A stretch of 64,000 bases of DNA from Andrena cerasifolii. Taxonomy: Eukaryota > Arthropoda > Insecta > Hymenoptera > Andrenidae. Shown in pieces: positions 22,472-33,235 of the stretch (the stretch's first letter is position 1; every line of letters begins with the position of its first letter). The DNA lies in the NCBI RefSeq assembly GCF_050908995.1, contig NC_135121.1:12586001-12650000 (forward strand), in the 5' to 3' direction. The translations under genes and the position numbers were made by a program. The notes under the pieces are model-generated. The model saw only the letters and a list, made by a program, of their open reading frames with translations. It ran no database searches and was not told where the DNA came from.

Positions 22472-22792
22472 GAGAGCTTGATGGATTCCCGCAACGTGCC
22501 GACAACGGTGCTACCGAGGAGCCTAACGTCCCCCCTGAACTTGAACCTGGAGAATCAAATGGTCCCACAGTGTCCCGACTCCCGCGGATCGGAGGGGCCG
22601 TTCGACCAGCTGGCCCCGGACTTGGGGAAACAGCTACCCGGTGCGTTCCTGGCGAACGCACCGCTGGTCTCGCCGCCCTCCCCCATGATTCCCTTCGACA
22701 GCTTCGACTACGACCCCAGCATGTCGTCCAGCGGACTGCTGCAGGTGCAGCCGGACCTCTTCGGCAGCCTCCTGGATCGGAATCTCGTTTAA
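22472..22792 (+). CDS. sima: HIF-alpha (sima) terminal exon G
   Basis: Acceptor CTTCTCTGTTCAG|GAG, phase 0, matching the donor at 20655. It encodes ESLMDSRNVPTTVLPRSLTS and continues as a Pro/Ser/Leu-rich tail with PLVSPPSPMIPFDSFDYDP, ending LFGSLLDRNLV and TAA. The tail is hydrophobic-acidic, as expected of an activation region, with repeated D-x-F/L motifs. I recognise no catalytic domain. It is assigned to HIF-alpha by strand, phase, distance (1.8 kb intron) and composition. It could in principle belong to another gene, but no other donor in phase 0 is near. Confidence 0.8.
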   Translation, partial: ESLMDSRNVPTTVLPRSLTSPLNLNLENQMVPQCPDSRGSEGPFDQLAPDLGKQLPGAFLANAPLVSPPSPMIPFDSFDYDPSMSSSGLLQVQPDLFGSLLDRNLV

Positions 22793-23759
22793 ACGCTCGC
22801 GTTCGACGCGACGACGCGCGGTTGCGATCGAGACCAAAGGGTGGAACAGAAGGAAGACGATTATAGAATATTGAATGAAAGATATTATGATTCGGTACTG
22901 GGTTAGGGCAATTAATCGCTAGAACGACGAGCGCCGAACACGATTCGGGGTTTAGAGAATTTTTGCACACGTGGCATTCAGTATGCGCGCAGGGTGTCGC
23001 ACTCAAACCGATCCACACAGATATCTTCGAGGTAGTTTAATACTTTTTTAAAGAAAGTAAACAGCTGGGCGTTCATGTCTCCTCGGCACCCCAGCTACGA
23101 AAAGTTATTACGTAGATTACGACCGTTTCGTAAACCGACTGCAACTATTTTCGATACCGATATTAATTTCCAAGATAATCCCGCGGATCTGTTCGAATGG
23201 AGCAGCCTGCATACCGATAATTTCCCATGGGTGAGACCGTGCTACGTATCACCTCGGCCCGTTCAGAAACGGGGCCCGGGGCCTCTTCAACGTATAAGTG
23301 CCAATGCATTTCTTGGGATCTAGTTCTTTTTTTTTTGGGGTCTCCTCGTTTCAGCGCGGAATCTTGTCCGTCGCGTGGACCGATTACCGACGTCGCGAGG
23401 CGAGAGTTTTACTTTGCAAAGGACGCAGTGTTCGCCGTCTGACGATCGCGCACGGAACGAGTGCATTTATTTGCGCGACAGCGCGCCACTTTTAGTCGGC
23501 CGATCGATGTCGCGTCACCTGGAACGCTGAGCCAAATTTATGCGTCACGCGGGGCTAGGGGGAGTGTAGATCGCTCGTAGGTGAAATTGAATAATTATCG
23601 TGCAGCACTCGCTCCCGCGATTTCCTGAATGGCGACCGTGGCGGTGTTCGCGACGAGCCACGCGCGATAAAGCTGTATTCCGTCGCGGTTCTCGTCGTCG
23701 TTGTTACTGTTTTTTATAGTTTTTAACAATGCCAATCCGATTATCAGTTGTTACTATAC

Positions 23760-23826
<67 letters not shown>

Positions 23827-23827
23827 T

Positions 23828-23860
<33 letters not shown>

Positions 23861-24165
23861 ATTATATAGATTGTATTACGATTTATCCGATCTATGCACG
23901 TAAGCGGAGGAGCGCAATGAATTATACGAATATATACATATGCGTATACACACATCGTATACATATATACATATATTTTTATTATCACTTATTGATACGG
24001 TCACCTGTAACGGCATACTAATATTCTGTTCAATTGCTGTCGCCTGTAATCTGTCCTGTAGCGTCACGATTTAATCACCCATTGATACTTGTCTGCGCTG
24101 GTATAGATTTAGTACTACTCCACTGGAGGAAGAGTGAAAACGAAACTGCAATGAGACATAATAAA
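22793..24165 (+). other. sima: Probable HIF-alpha 3' UTR with poly(A) signal
   Basis: No gene-like reading frame follows the TAA at 22790-22792. The stretch contains a GC-rich segment, a (TA)n run at 23762-23820 and interrupted TA repeats to about 23870, then AATAAA at 24160-24165, the best candidate end signal. The extent of the UTR is inferred. Confidence 0.5.
23762..23870. repeat. (TA)n microsatellite
   Basis: About 60 bases of uninterrupted TA followed by interrupted TA/TTTA repeats, within the probable HIF 3' UTR. Confidence 0.95.
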
Positions 24166-25037
24166 TGGTCCTTCTGATGCGCCAGTGCTCGTTTTATACG
24201 CCAGGGTGTACCGTTATTTGATGAAATATATGTTTTTTAGTACAATGGAAGAATCTTTGTTTTCTTGAGCGGGAAAGGTAATAGTAACGCGCGGGCTAGG
24301 AGCCTCTTTTACGCCATAGGCGAGCTTGCCAAATTGCGCCCTCTATTTATAATTAGCTTTACTACCTGGCTTCTCCCTGAATTTAGATTCTGATTTTATT
24401 AAAAATATTTTTCCTTTGTGAAAATAGTCACATTTATGTGGATTAGCCAGCTGAGGCACACTTCGCGACACCAGAGTTTACCGTTCGAAAGTTTTTAGGC
24501 GACAGACTTAAACTCTCTGCTTTATATATTAAGATACATTTTCGAGCTTTTTGACGACCTTACTTCCATTTTTTTATCCGCAGCTTAAAACATTTATAGT
24601 GGAACTTGTAATATTTCATTTAACCCTTCCTGATCATATTTTATAATCGAAAATTGGTCGATGGGGTTCATTGCATCCCAGCTTCGTTTTTGAGTTAGCA
24701 TTTTTATATATTTGAATCTTTTTTTTACCCTTCAGTGATAATTGTACATTTGTAATACTCTAATAATCGTTTCCTAGAGCGTTATTCACAGTCGCTACTT
24801 ATTCTTAAGATCATCATAAGCATTCGGCATCCTTTACTACTTATCTATTTATAGTGCGCATGTGGTGGTGAACGACCGGTGATTGGTTAATGAAAGTGAC
24901 ATATCATCGATAAGAGGCATTGTCTCTTTTATATTTTTTTTTATGGTTAAGTTTGTCGTTGAGTTTGAAACGTTAATATCACAACTTTAACGCATCATAA
25001 CTTTAAAACGACCACATTCCTAACCTGAAAAATGATA
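24166..25037. other. Intergenic, no supported gene
   Basis: AT-rich DNA between the HIF poly(A) signal and the 25.0-kb MITE. No convincing frame, RNA or repeat was seen. Confidence 0.5.
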
Positions 25038-25041
25038 TTAA

Positions 25042-25632
25042 GGGGGTAGACACGTCACGTGACCTGGCCGATTCGGCAGGTCGGTATTACAGCATTTTTT
25101 TCTGCACAGAAATGGTAATACCGATAGATCGACGATTACCCGGTGAACGCGAGAGGGAGCTGTTTGCTATTTCTGTATTCTATTCTGAATAAGGAAAGAA
25201 ATTCTCAGCTGTTCCGTTATACTTATAAAAATTTAAACGGAAAGTCGGCTGGTACTGTAAACGTAGAAAATTCATTGTACATTTTAATTACTTGAAATGT
25301 GCTTATGCTACAATATTCTACGTTAGCAGTAAGGAATTCTAAGTGAAAAGGGAAAATAGATGAGGGAATGTCCCCAGAAAATGAAATTTCTTAGGTTAGA
25401 CATTTTTTTACTAGCAAAGCACCGAAACAGAACATGAAATACACTTATTACACGTCCTCTGCAGAAAGCAGTTATCAACAAACATTATATATGCAAAATT
25501 GTATCGAATGTTGAATTGGGCTAGTGAAGATGCGCAGACTGGATGCGCGTGATTATTATGTGGTCGGCTCCTCGAAGTGACAGAAAATATAACCTAAATA
25601 TACAGCGCGCTGCATTACCCGTGTCTACCCCC
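25042..25632. mobile_element. TTAA-flanked MITE with 13-bp perfect terminal repeats
   Basis: TTAA at 25038-25041 and 25633-25636. GGGGGTAGACACG at the left and CGTGTCTACCCCC at the right are exact reverse complements. 591 bp, no transposase; piggyBac-type by its target site. Confidence 0.88.
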
Positions 25633-26112
25633 TTAAGCAAACTACAAAAAGCACTACCAAAAAATACAAGTTTCAACACCGAAAAAAGGTTTGCCCGAGG
25701 TAAAGCTTTAATTTAAAAAATTCCAACCATGAAAATAGCATTTTGCGCCTCAGGCATCTGCCTATTGTTACCTACAGGGACAACCCAAGCCAGATCACGT
25801 TGTGAATGAAGATCGCAATGATCCTTTCCAGTGAAAGCCGTTACCAGTACCTTCTCCGATTGGAAAACTTTCTTCGATTCCGCACCCTCTTCTCCTCGTG
25901 CAAGATACTGTACCCTGAAACTGTTTACGATCATGCCCCCGTAAAGGTAGCAGCAGACCGGCCCGAGCGGTCCTATCGTAAAGGACTTCACGCCGCGAGC
26001 GTCATGCCGCGTTTATTAACCAGCGAGAGGCGTGTATATCGGAACCGTGCGACCTGTCTACGATGACAGGTCGGAAACGATCGACAATTATCCGTCATAA
26101 AGCGCACGATAC

Positions 26113-26275
26113 ATGGGCCTGGTAAATGCCGTTTACAACTGGAGCACCGTAAAAGCACTGCATTGCACCGTCTTCTCGATGAACCTCGCCGGCCTCGTCG
26201 CCCTCGTGCTGGCCATAGTCTGGGCCATCAGGTTCGAGAGGGGCTTCGGTGATTACCTGAACCTCGTCACCCCCG
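26113..26275 (+). CDS. Peripherin-like tetraspanin, exon 1 (start codon and membrane segment 1)
   Basis: ATG at 26113 begins MGLVNAVYNWSTVKALHCTV, then a hydrophobic membrane helix (MNLAGLVALVLAIVWAI) and a short loop ending NLVTP. Donor CCCCG|GTGAGT leaves one base of a Gly codon, completed exactly by the next exon. The frame closes soon after the donor. An N-terminus of about 20 residues before the first helix suits a tetraspanin. No upstream in-frame extension is convincing, so this ATG is taken as the start. The promoter is not obvious. Confidence 0.8.
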
Positions 26276-26505
26276 GTGAGTCCTGACTCTCCGCGATCCC
26301 CCTTCGCTCCGGGAACGATTTACAATGACGGACGGGTCTAATGGGCGCTTCCAAAAACTCGCCCTAATCCATCTTCGAAAGGCGTTCCGTGTCGGGTGGA
26401 GCTGAATGCTAGCCGCGTGTATGGGGACTGTTAGGGTCCGGGTGGATTAACGTTCTACTAATTTAATGGCCTTTATTGGCGTATCGGATTACAGCAAGAT
26501 TTTAA

Positions 26506-27584
26506 CCCTTAGCTAATTAGAAGTCGCACCTTTAAACTTGTGACGTTTCTTTAATTTCTCGTTATAGGGTAACTGTGCCAGTAGTCGACCATTTAAGGGA
26601 AAGCGGGAATTCATGTGACGCGTTGTTATTATTAATAACACTATACTATTTTTACTATTACTATTTTTACTATTACTATTTTTACTATTACTATTTTTAC
26701 TATTACTATTTTTACTATTAATATTTTTACTATTACTATTTTTACTATTACTATTTTTACTATTACTATTTTTACTATTACTATTTTTACTATTACTATT
26801 TTTACTATTACTATTTTTACTATTACTATTTTTACTATTACTATTTTTACTATTACTATTTTTACTATTACTATTTTTACTATTATTATTTTTTAAACGC
26901 GTTATTGACAGTTAAATTCTTTAAAGTATCTATCTTTAAAATGTGTGGATGATTTTTTTAATAGTATAACAATTTTTACTTAAAATATCTAAAATACCCA
27001 GAACGTCCTTTTTACCAATAGTCAGCCAGTAAAATCCTAACTACAGCCTTTCATATGGCAGTAGTCAGCCAGGTTCTTCTATCAGATTATATATGTATTT
27101 GCCACCCTATAGTATAGTTATTGTTAATCATCAGAATGTTAAGTGGTTCAAAATTCACGATGTGTGTACTTAAAATTGAAAAAAAAATTTCTGAAAATTC
27201 TAATGATTTAAATAACATCGGCCGACTACTAGACCAATCGTCTAGTCGTCAGCCGCTTTGTGTTTTAGACGACCGACCACTGGTTTTACAATAATTTTGG
27301 CGGCAAACAATACAAACGGATGATTCAGGAAAGTGAGCTTAATTGTTTGGTAAATACGTTCTGATTATAAGTTGGATTATGGCGAGTGAAATGTAATAAA
27401 CAAATCGCTAATGTTCCTATATTTTTATATTAATTAACATTTTTTTTCGGCGCGGGGACACCAAGGAACTAAGCTACTCAAAATCGCAACAGAAATCGGT
27501 CATTGGCTCTGTCAGAAATCGAACTTGAATGACGGCTGGGGTGAAACGCACCCCGCGACTAATTACTTAGTACTTAATTAAGGG
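26506..27584. mobile_element. TTAA-flanked element in tetraspanin intron 1, carrying a 15-bp array
   Basis: TTAA at 26502-26505 and 27585-27588. The left end is CCCTTAGCTAATTAGAAGTCG; read in shorter parts it pairs with the right end CGACTAATTA...TTAATTAAGGG. The interior repeats CAGTAGTC-type motifs (26578, 27018, 27059) and holds the array at 26641-26889. Confidence 0.65.
26641..26889. repeat. 15-bp tandem array (TATTACTATTTTTAC)n
   Basis: About 16 copies of TATTACTATTTTTAC with almost no variation (one C to A change near 26,720). It lies in intron 1 of the tetraspanin gene. Confidence 0.95.
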
Positions 27585-27641
27585 TTAATGGCATTGGATT
27601 CGCGTGACCGGTGTCGATTGTATGGGCGGGTTAACGAGCAG

Positions 27642-28104
27642 GTGACGGTTACGTCTGGGCGACGGTGATCATCTCCGCCGCTGTTCTCTGCTCCCCCGCC
27701 TACTTCCTGGGCATCAAGTCGTGGCTGTACATGAGGCCGGAGCCAGGTAGATGCGACCTGGAGGATCAGCTCAGGGTGGACGGGACTGTGGATCCTCGCG
27801 ACGCGAATCGACTACTGTTTCTACACGTGGTCGCCTGTTTGCTGTCGGGCTTCCTCGTGGCGATCTTGAACGCGACTTACTTGGCGCTGCTGAGCGGGTT
27901 TCAGCAGAAGAGTCGCGATGGCCTGATCGAGGCGATTGAGAAGTATAGCAGCGACGTCGCGGTGAAGGCGCGAGTAGATGCTGTTCAAACCGAGTTGGAA
28001 TGTTGCGGAGATAATAGCTACCAGGACTGGTTCCGCGTGCCGTGGTTGAAGCTGTCGATTGAAGGGCCCGAGGACGCGGAACAGGGCCCTCGACTGGAAG
28101 GGCA
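27642..28104 (+). CDS. Peripherin-like tetraspanin, exon 2 (membrane segments 2-3, start of large loop)
   Basis: Acceptor TTAACGAGCAG|GT. The exon encodes membrane segment 2 (YVWATVIISAAVLCSPAYFL), an intracellular loop, segment 3 (LLFLHVVACLLSGFLVAIL) and the start of the large extracellular loop with RVDAVQTELECCGDNSYQDW then FRVPWL. The CCG motif and the W-F...W pattern match peripherin-2/ROM-1 tetraspanins (vertebrate form has CCGNNGFRDWF). The donor is either CA|GTGGGT (end 28104) or TGG|GTATAG (end 28108); the frame stops just after. The unpaired cysteine that links peripherin dimers (GRC before the helix in vertebrates) is not seen. Tetraspanins organise membrane protein webs; the function of this insect member is not known to me. 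Confidence 0.88.
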
Positions 28105-28114
28105 GTGGGTATAG

Positions 28115-28903
28115 TCGAACCAATTGCTCTTTAGTCGAGTGTAATGTCCAGGCAGAGTTGAGGTGTAGGGTAGAGTAGAGATTCATACACTTGTTACATC
28201 ATTTCTATGTTATATAGTAACTTCATTGGTATGTACAGCATTTTCACAGAGTTCATAATGCCCACGTTATTCGCACAGCGTTCCTGTGTCACTGATAATA
28301 CATTGCTGTATTATACGTATACTGTTTTTACTCCATTCTTTCCACCTTTTCTACACTACCCTTATGACATTACTCATATGAAATAAACACATATGAAAAA
28401 GAAATTTTGTATCTTCTTGGCATATCTCGGTATATCCCTCCCCCCCTTAACTTTGTAAAAAATAGTCCTCGAATATAAAAATTACAATTTTTTTTCTTCG
28501 CCCTCGAGAATAGAAAGTGTTTGAGAAGGATTTAAACTTTCAAAATCTGAAAAATAAAAATATTTTTACTTTTTTAGTTTTTTAGACTTTTTTCGAAAAC
28601 CGTCTGTCGCACGAGGAAAAGTAATACAGCAGAAAAGATGGTCCTTATCTGGATCTACAACTTTTGTTTGACATATTTTTTTATGTAATCAGTAACTAGG
28701 AGGATATTATGTAAAATCTAGTTTGGGAGCTGTTAAATAATTATTTAAATGTTCAAGGGCTCAGGGGAACCTTTTCCCGTTATCCGAAGGGGCTCAAACT
28801 TTACATAGATTTGTCTTTTATTATTTGGAACTATTCTGGGCAGGGTGACGCGGAGAAAATTCAAATGTCGAAAATAAAAGCCACCCTAATGATCACCTAT
28901 ATA
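28115..28903. other. Tetraspanin intron 2, no gene
   Basis: AT-rich intronic DNA with AATAAA at 28383-28388, which could allow premature polyadenylation. No exon-like frame was seen. Confidence 0.5.
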
Positions 28904-29412
28904 CAGCAGCGGACGAAAAAGTTACCCTCTTCGATCCACTCTACTTCTATTATTTTTTAACACCAACTCAAACCTGCAGCAAGTGTCCAATATACACAAT
29001 CCGATAGGGAATTAAAAGCTGTATAAAACCCAGTCAAAGTTGAATTTATTTAACTGACAAACAAAAAACGCGATAACACAACAGTAAACAAAAACAAAGC
29101 ACTTTTAAAGCCGAAAAAAAGGGAAAGTAATCAACTTTTGGGAAAGTAGTAAAAAACGTAATATTTTGTGGGGGCAGCTTTTGCTTTCAGGAGCGTCTAA
29201 AAAGTTAGCAAAAGTGGAAACTGAGTTGTCCCGTTCAATGCCAAATAAAACAGTTCTTTGTTACTTAAATAAATTCAACTTTAACTGAGTTTTATACAGC
29301 TTTAAATTCCCCATTAGAATATGTATATTAAACACATATTACAGTTCCAAGTTGATGCTAAGGAATAAAAAAATACAACATCGAAAAATGATAACTTTTT
29401 TGTCCGCTACAG
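28904..29412. mobile_element. TA-flanked foldback MITE
   Basis: TA at both edges. CAGCAGCGGACGAAAAAGTTA at the left (read in parts) pairs with TAACTTTTTTGTCCGC at the right. Inner arms pair over AGCTGTATAAAAC / GTTTTATACAGCT and GTTGAATTTATTTAA / TTAAATAAATTCAAC. 509 bp, mariner-type by target site. Confidence 0.85.
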
Positions 29413-29956
29413 TAGGTTGGGAAGTGTGGGCTAGATTGCGAGGCATGGATTATAAACTGTGAATTGTAACCAATAGGACAGGCATAGTTTAAGAATGCTG
29501 CACTTTTACACACTTCACCCGCCTGTATAATTTACCTGAACGTAGATCCGACGAATCATCATTGATCACTGTTCTTCAACGTAGAATGCGCGATAACACT
29601 ATTGAATTCTGGCGAAGTCGATATTTCAGTTCAAGTGACTCGAACTCTCATAAGACATTAGGTCTATCCTATACCCCGTCTGTGATATAACAATCCACCT
29701 TATACTTACTTCCAATCATTTGTCCTTCTATGCTCGATACGAGCACTCGCTGAAATCTGTCCACCTACGATATAATCATCCATTGATTACTTCCTATACA
29801 GAAATAATCCCCACAGAGCTTCCTTTGAGAGGAGCCAGTTTCCTCCAACGACAAAGAACTCAAACATCTATTCTCCCGCATCCCCCACTTCAACTCAGCA
29901 ATCTCCAGTTCCGTTAGGCCCTCTAAAACCTCACCCCCCGAAATTCTACGTTAAAG

Positions 29957-30200
29957 GCCAGAGCCGGAGGATCGTGAAGAGGAATCGTCAACGCCCATGG
30001 ACGTGCCCTTTTCCTGCTGCTCCAACGACATACCGAAACCCTGCGTTCATCACGACATCCTGAACCCCAGTGCCGTGTACGATTACAATCCCAAGCATCT
30101 GACAATCGCCACCCTGGGCTGCAGGTCCAGGATCATTAGTCGCGGGGAAACTATTAGGACATTCCTGGCAGGATACTTGGCCCTTTTGTCCGTCTATCAG
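29957..30200 (+). CDS. Peripherin-like tetraspanin, exon 3 (second half of large loop, membrane segment 4)
   Basis: The frame reads PEPEDREEESSTP, then MDVPFSCCSNDIPKPCVHHD, the peripherin PFSCC and PC cysteines. A further Cys follows in LGC, giving six loop cysteines with those of exon 2. TFLAGYLALLSVYQ begins membrane segment 4. The donor CAG|GTACCG at 30200 is clear. The left edge is uncertain: an in-frame TAA ends at 29954, so the exon must begin between 29955 and 29996; acceptors at 29957 or 29964 fit the two candidate phases of exon 2. The loop length (about 32 residues between VPWL and DVPFSCC) agrees with peripherin, so no exon need be missing. Confidence 0.85.
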
Positions 30201-30325
30201 GTACCGAGGAGATTTTCCCTGTAGATCTCTCTAGCAAAACCAACGAGGTCCAGTAACAGAGAAGAAGTAGGAAGTGGGTGAAAAGAAAAGAAGCTGAAAA
30301 AGATTAGGATTTAATATTTCCGTTG

Positions 30326-30367
30326 ATTAATAAATAATAATAATAATAATAATAATAAATAATAATA

Positions 30368-30403
<36 letters not shown>

Positions 30404-30405
30404 TA

Positions 30406-30463
<58 letters not shown>

Positions 30464-30467
30464 TCTT
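30326..30467. repeat. (AAT)n microsatellite
   Basis: About 140 bases of AAT/ATA repeats with occasional AAAT interruptions in tetraspanin intron 3. Confidence 0.95.
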
Positions 30468-30503
30468 GGGGGAGCTGAATCGAAGGGATAAAAATATTTT
30501 TAA

Positions 30504-30883
30504 CCCTCGAGCGGGCGCGCTTTGTGAACTCCGTTCACCGATCTGCGTATTTCCTTCATTAGGTCTCGGTTAGACAAACATTCTCTCCGCGCGATCGTGG
30601 TGTGTTTCAAGAACCCTATGATGCTTGTGCCAGTTGATTTTCATTTTTTGATGTTAAAAATGTTTCACATATACTATTTTTGTGTTTTTTAAATAAATTT
30701 ACTGCATTTTTGGATACACTGCTAATATTTTCCCATCACATTTAATTTAAGTTACCACTGTCAACAGAGAAACCGTTTCTGAAGTGTAATATACAAGGGG
30801 GCTGAAATGATTATTTTCAACTGATGAACTGAGTTCACCGCGCGTCTGCTCGTGTACCTCTCACTGGCGCGCCCGCCCGAGGG
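30504..30883. mobile_element. TTAA-flanked MITE with CCC ends
   Basis: TTAA at 30500-30503 and 30884-30887. CCCTCGAGCGGGCGCGC at the left and GCGCGCCCGCCCGAGGG at the right match at 16 of 17. TTAA plus CCC/GGG ends is the piggyBac hallmark. 380 bp; sub-terminal GTTCACCG motifs occur in both arms. Confidence 0.88.
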
Positions 30884-31030
30884 TTAAGAAAAATTTATTC
30901 CATGCAATTTCAGTTAATACAAGTTCAATAAAATTCTTTAGGCGATTATAAAAATTTATTTCTAAAATGAAATCCAGCTTCCTTTTCTTTCTACAAAGCT
31001 CTTGAATTACTTCAGTCGTGGTCACGTTAA

Positions 31031-31610
31031 AGGGGGAGGCCTACCTAGAAATTTTCGAAAAACCGATTGCTCGATTTTTATATTTTCTTGAAGTAGGACC
31101 TTTTGGAATTATTCCATGAAAGTGTCAAGTTAATCCGAGCAAAATTGACAAAGTTACATGCGTGTAAGTAGGTAGGTGTTCCTCGGTGTAGCGTTCACAC
31201 CCAAAACATTAAACGCGTTTTCCTTAGAATCGCGTTTTCAAAGTCGGACATAACACACGTAACTAAAAAATGAATGAACCGATTTACTCGAGGCTTTGCA
31301 GGCCTATTTTAGGGTTAAAAATCTAAGGGCTATCGGGAGCCTTTTCTCTTTCTTGGCCTAGATTTTTTTTTCACTCAAGAAAAACGAGCGATTCTTTGCC
31401 AAATATCGATGCTTCAACTTTGCCACAGCCGCCACTTTGTCTCAAAATAATTTTTCTAAAATCGGGCCCGGTACGCCTAGATAATTTCATATATTGTCTA
31501 AAAAAAAATCGAATTTTCAATTTTGTTTAATAATAAATGTGTATCGGGTTTTCTAGAAACAATTCCCAAAGCAGCATGTTGTTTCGACTGTTCTAGGTAG
31601 TCCTCCCCCT
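31031..31610. mobile_element. TTAA-type MITE in tetraspanin intron 3
   Basis: The left end follows TTAA at 31027-31030 with AGGGGGAGGCCTACCTAGAA. The right end TTCTAGGTAGTCCTCCCCCT is followed by TTAG, one base off TTAA. Terminal repeats match at 19 of 20. 580 bp, no transposase. Confidence 0.85.
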
Positions 31611-31753
31611 TTAGTCTTCTTTTTCCTTTGGGGGTGGCAGGGCTGCTTGGCCCCCTCCGGGTGCGCCGCTGTTCTGCATGCACCCTAGACTCAAGAAGTG
31701 ACTAAATTTAAAATTACGTAAACGCCACTGGCTCCATTATTCCTCATCTCCAG

Positions 31754-33097
31754 GTGGTTCTGTCGTTCTTCTCCCGTCTGCTGCACACTGCGCACAGCAA
31801 CGAGCTGTACATAGGACCCCAGAAGCCTCGTTACTACGTGTGGATATTCTCCAAACCCGACAATTTTCCCGCCACCGTGCCAAGAAGAAGCGAACAATCT
31901 CACCCCCTCAGCCAACGGTCTACTCGATCCCCAGCTTCCACCGCTTCAGAAGCCCCCGACGAAAGAGAGGGAATCGACACGCCAACGAAACGCCATCGAC
32001 GCAAACCTAGGAGCCTAAAAGTCCTACGCAGGATCCGCTCGAAAATCAGCTCTGTTAAATCGAAAAGTTTCCCCCTCCTCAAACCGTCCATGTTGTTCCA
32101 GAAGCCTCACAGTAAGCAACGAAACACCTACCGAACGAAAGACGAAGAGGACGAGGAACCAGAGGACCAAGAAGAAGAAGAAGAAGAAGAAGAACGGCTC
32201 AGCGACAGCCGAAGGCTTCTACCGACTCCCACAGAATCCGACCTCGATCTGAAGGACGATCCCAGCTCGGATCCTTCTTCCCCGGACGATGCAAACGACG
32301 ATGACGACTCCTCGACAGCAGACCTACCGCCACCACCACCCCCTCCGCCGTTCGTAGCGAGCCTGGACATAGAAAACGAGGACCGAGGTCCCATAGACGT
32401 GCCTTCGAAGCAGTCCAACACGGAGATCGATATAAATACCGCGTTCAGGGAGAGAATAATGGCCAACCAGAATTCCGGGAGGCGCATAAAGGTGCTGGAG
32501 AGGTTTGGCAAGCTCTGGGAGCGCGGCACACAGCGCAGGAAACGCGGAGGAGCTGACTATTCCAGCAGCGAGCACTCGATCAGGTCGACTCGCTCCAAAA
32601 GACGATCTCAAGCGGAGCTGATCTCCACAGACGTTTACGACAGATTCCGTGGAAGTCTTCAGCATACCCTAGCCAGAAGGCAGAGCATTCAAGTCGGAAG
32701 AGGGTTGAAGAATGCCTGCCCGGAAAGTTGGCCAAACGTGGACGTAAGAAGGAGCAATCTCCTAGCGAGGCTGCGCTGTAACAATGTTCCTCCTTCTTAT
32801 CGCTTGCTCGCTAATTGCGAAGTTCAGAGGCGGCCAGCCCCGCAAACGACCCCTTTGCCGCCGGGAAATGCCACCCCGTTGCCTCGGAGGCAGTGCAGCA
32901 TCTGCAACCGTCCTGTTCAACGAAGTCCAGTATCTTCAAGCCAGTCTCTTGTTGATCAGGAAGGTGGAGGAGCGCTTGCCTCGACGCGCTCTAGAAGGCT
33001 GCCCGCTGTACTCTCGCGCGGCAGGGCGCGCTTCGGAAGGGATTATTTACCGAGGAGTAGATCTAATCTCCCTTCGACGCCTGTGGAACGCAGCTGA
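31754..33097 (+). CDS. Peripherin-like tetraspanin, exon 4 (end of membrane segment 4 and long cytoplasmic tail)
   Basis: Acceptor CCTCATCTCCAG|GTG in phase 0. VVLSFFSRLLHTAHSNELYI completes segment 4 (vertebrate peripherin has RYLHTAL here) and GPQKPRYYVWIFSKPD follows. The remaining ~400 residues are a charged, disordered cytoplasmic tail: a Lys/Arg-rich block around 31985-32110, an acidic run of Glu at about 32160-32195, a proline run near 32325-32350, then Arg/Ser-rich sequence to VERS and TGA at 33095-33097. Vertebrate peripherin tails are about 60 residues, so this one is far longer. The 447-codon frame and the good acceptor support it as real coding sequence. Confidence 0.85.
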   Translation: MVLSFFSRLLHTAHSNELYIGPQKPRYYVWIFSKPDNFPATVPRRSEQSHPLSQRSTRSPASTASEAPDEREGIDTPTKRHRRKPRSLKVLRRIRSKISSVKSKSFPLLKPSMLFQKPHSKQRNTYRTKDEEDEEPEDQEEEEEEEERLSDSRRLLPTPTESDLDLKDDPSSDPSSPDDANDDDDSSTADLPPPPPPPPFVASLDIENEDRGPIDVPSKQSNTEIDINTAFRERIMANQNSGRRIKVLERFGKLWERGTQRRKRGGADYSSSEHSIRSTRSKRRSQAELISTDVYDRFRGSLQHTLARRQSIQVGRGLKNACPESWPNVDVRRSNLLARLRCNNVPPSYRLLANCEVQRRPAPQTTPLPPGNATPLPRRQCSICNRPVQRSPVSSSQSLVDQEGGGALASTRSRRLPAVLSRGRARFGRDYLPRSRSNLPSTPVERS

Positions 33098-33235
33098 CTC
33101 GACGCTCTGGGGTGGCCTCGTGCTTGGAACTTGTAAAAATGTAAATATATGTAGGGAATACTTGAATAGGGATGGTGGGGGTTGCGAGGGAGTAATCGAA
33201 CGGTTGCAATTAAAAAATTGGGGATTTTGGCTCGA

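Noticed and set aside
23701..24021. Ile/Tyr-rich frame over the TA repeat
   Set aside because: It is a translation of (TA)n and not a protein.
26641..26889. CRISPR-like array
   Set aside because: The units are contiguous 15-mers without spacers, in an insect intron.
29940..30060. Alternative frame KFYVKGQSRRIVKRNRQRP in tetraspanin exon 3
   Set aside because: It looks protein-like but runs into a stop and lacks the PFSCC and PC cysteines, which are in the chosen frame.
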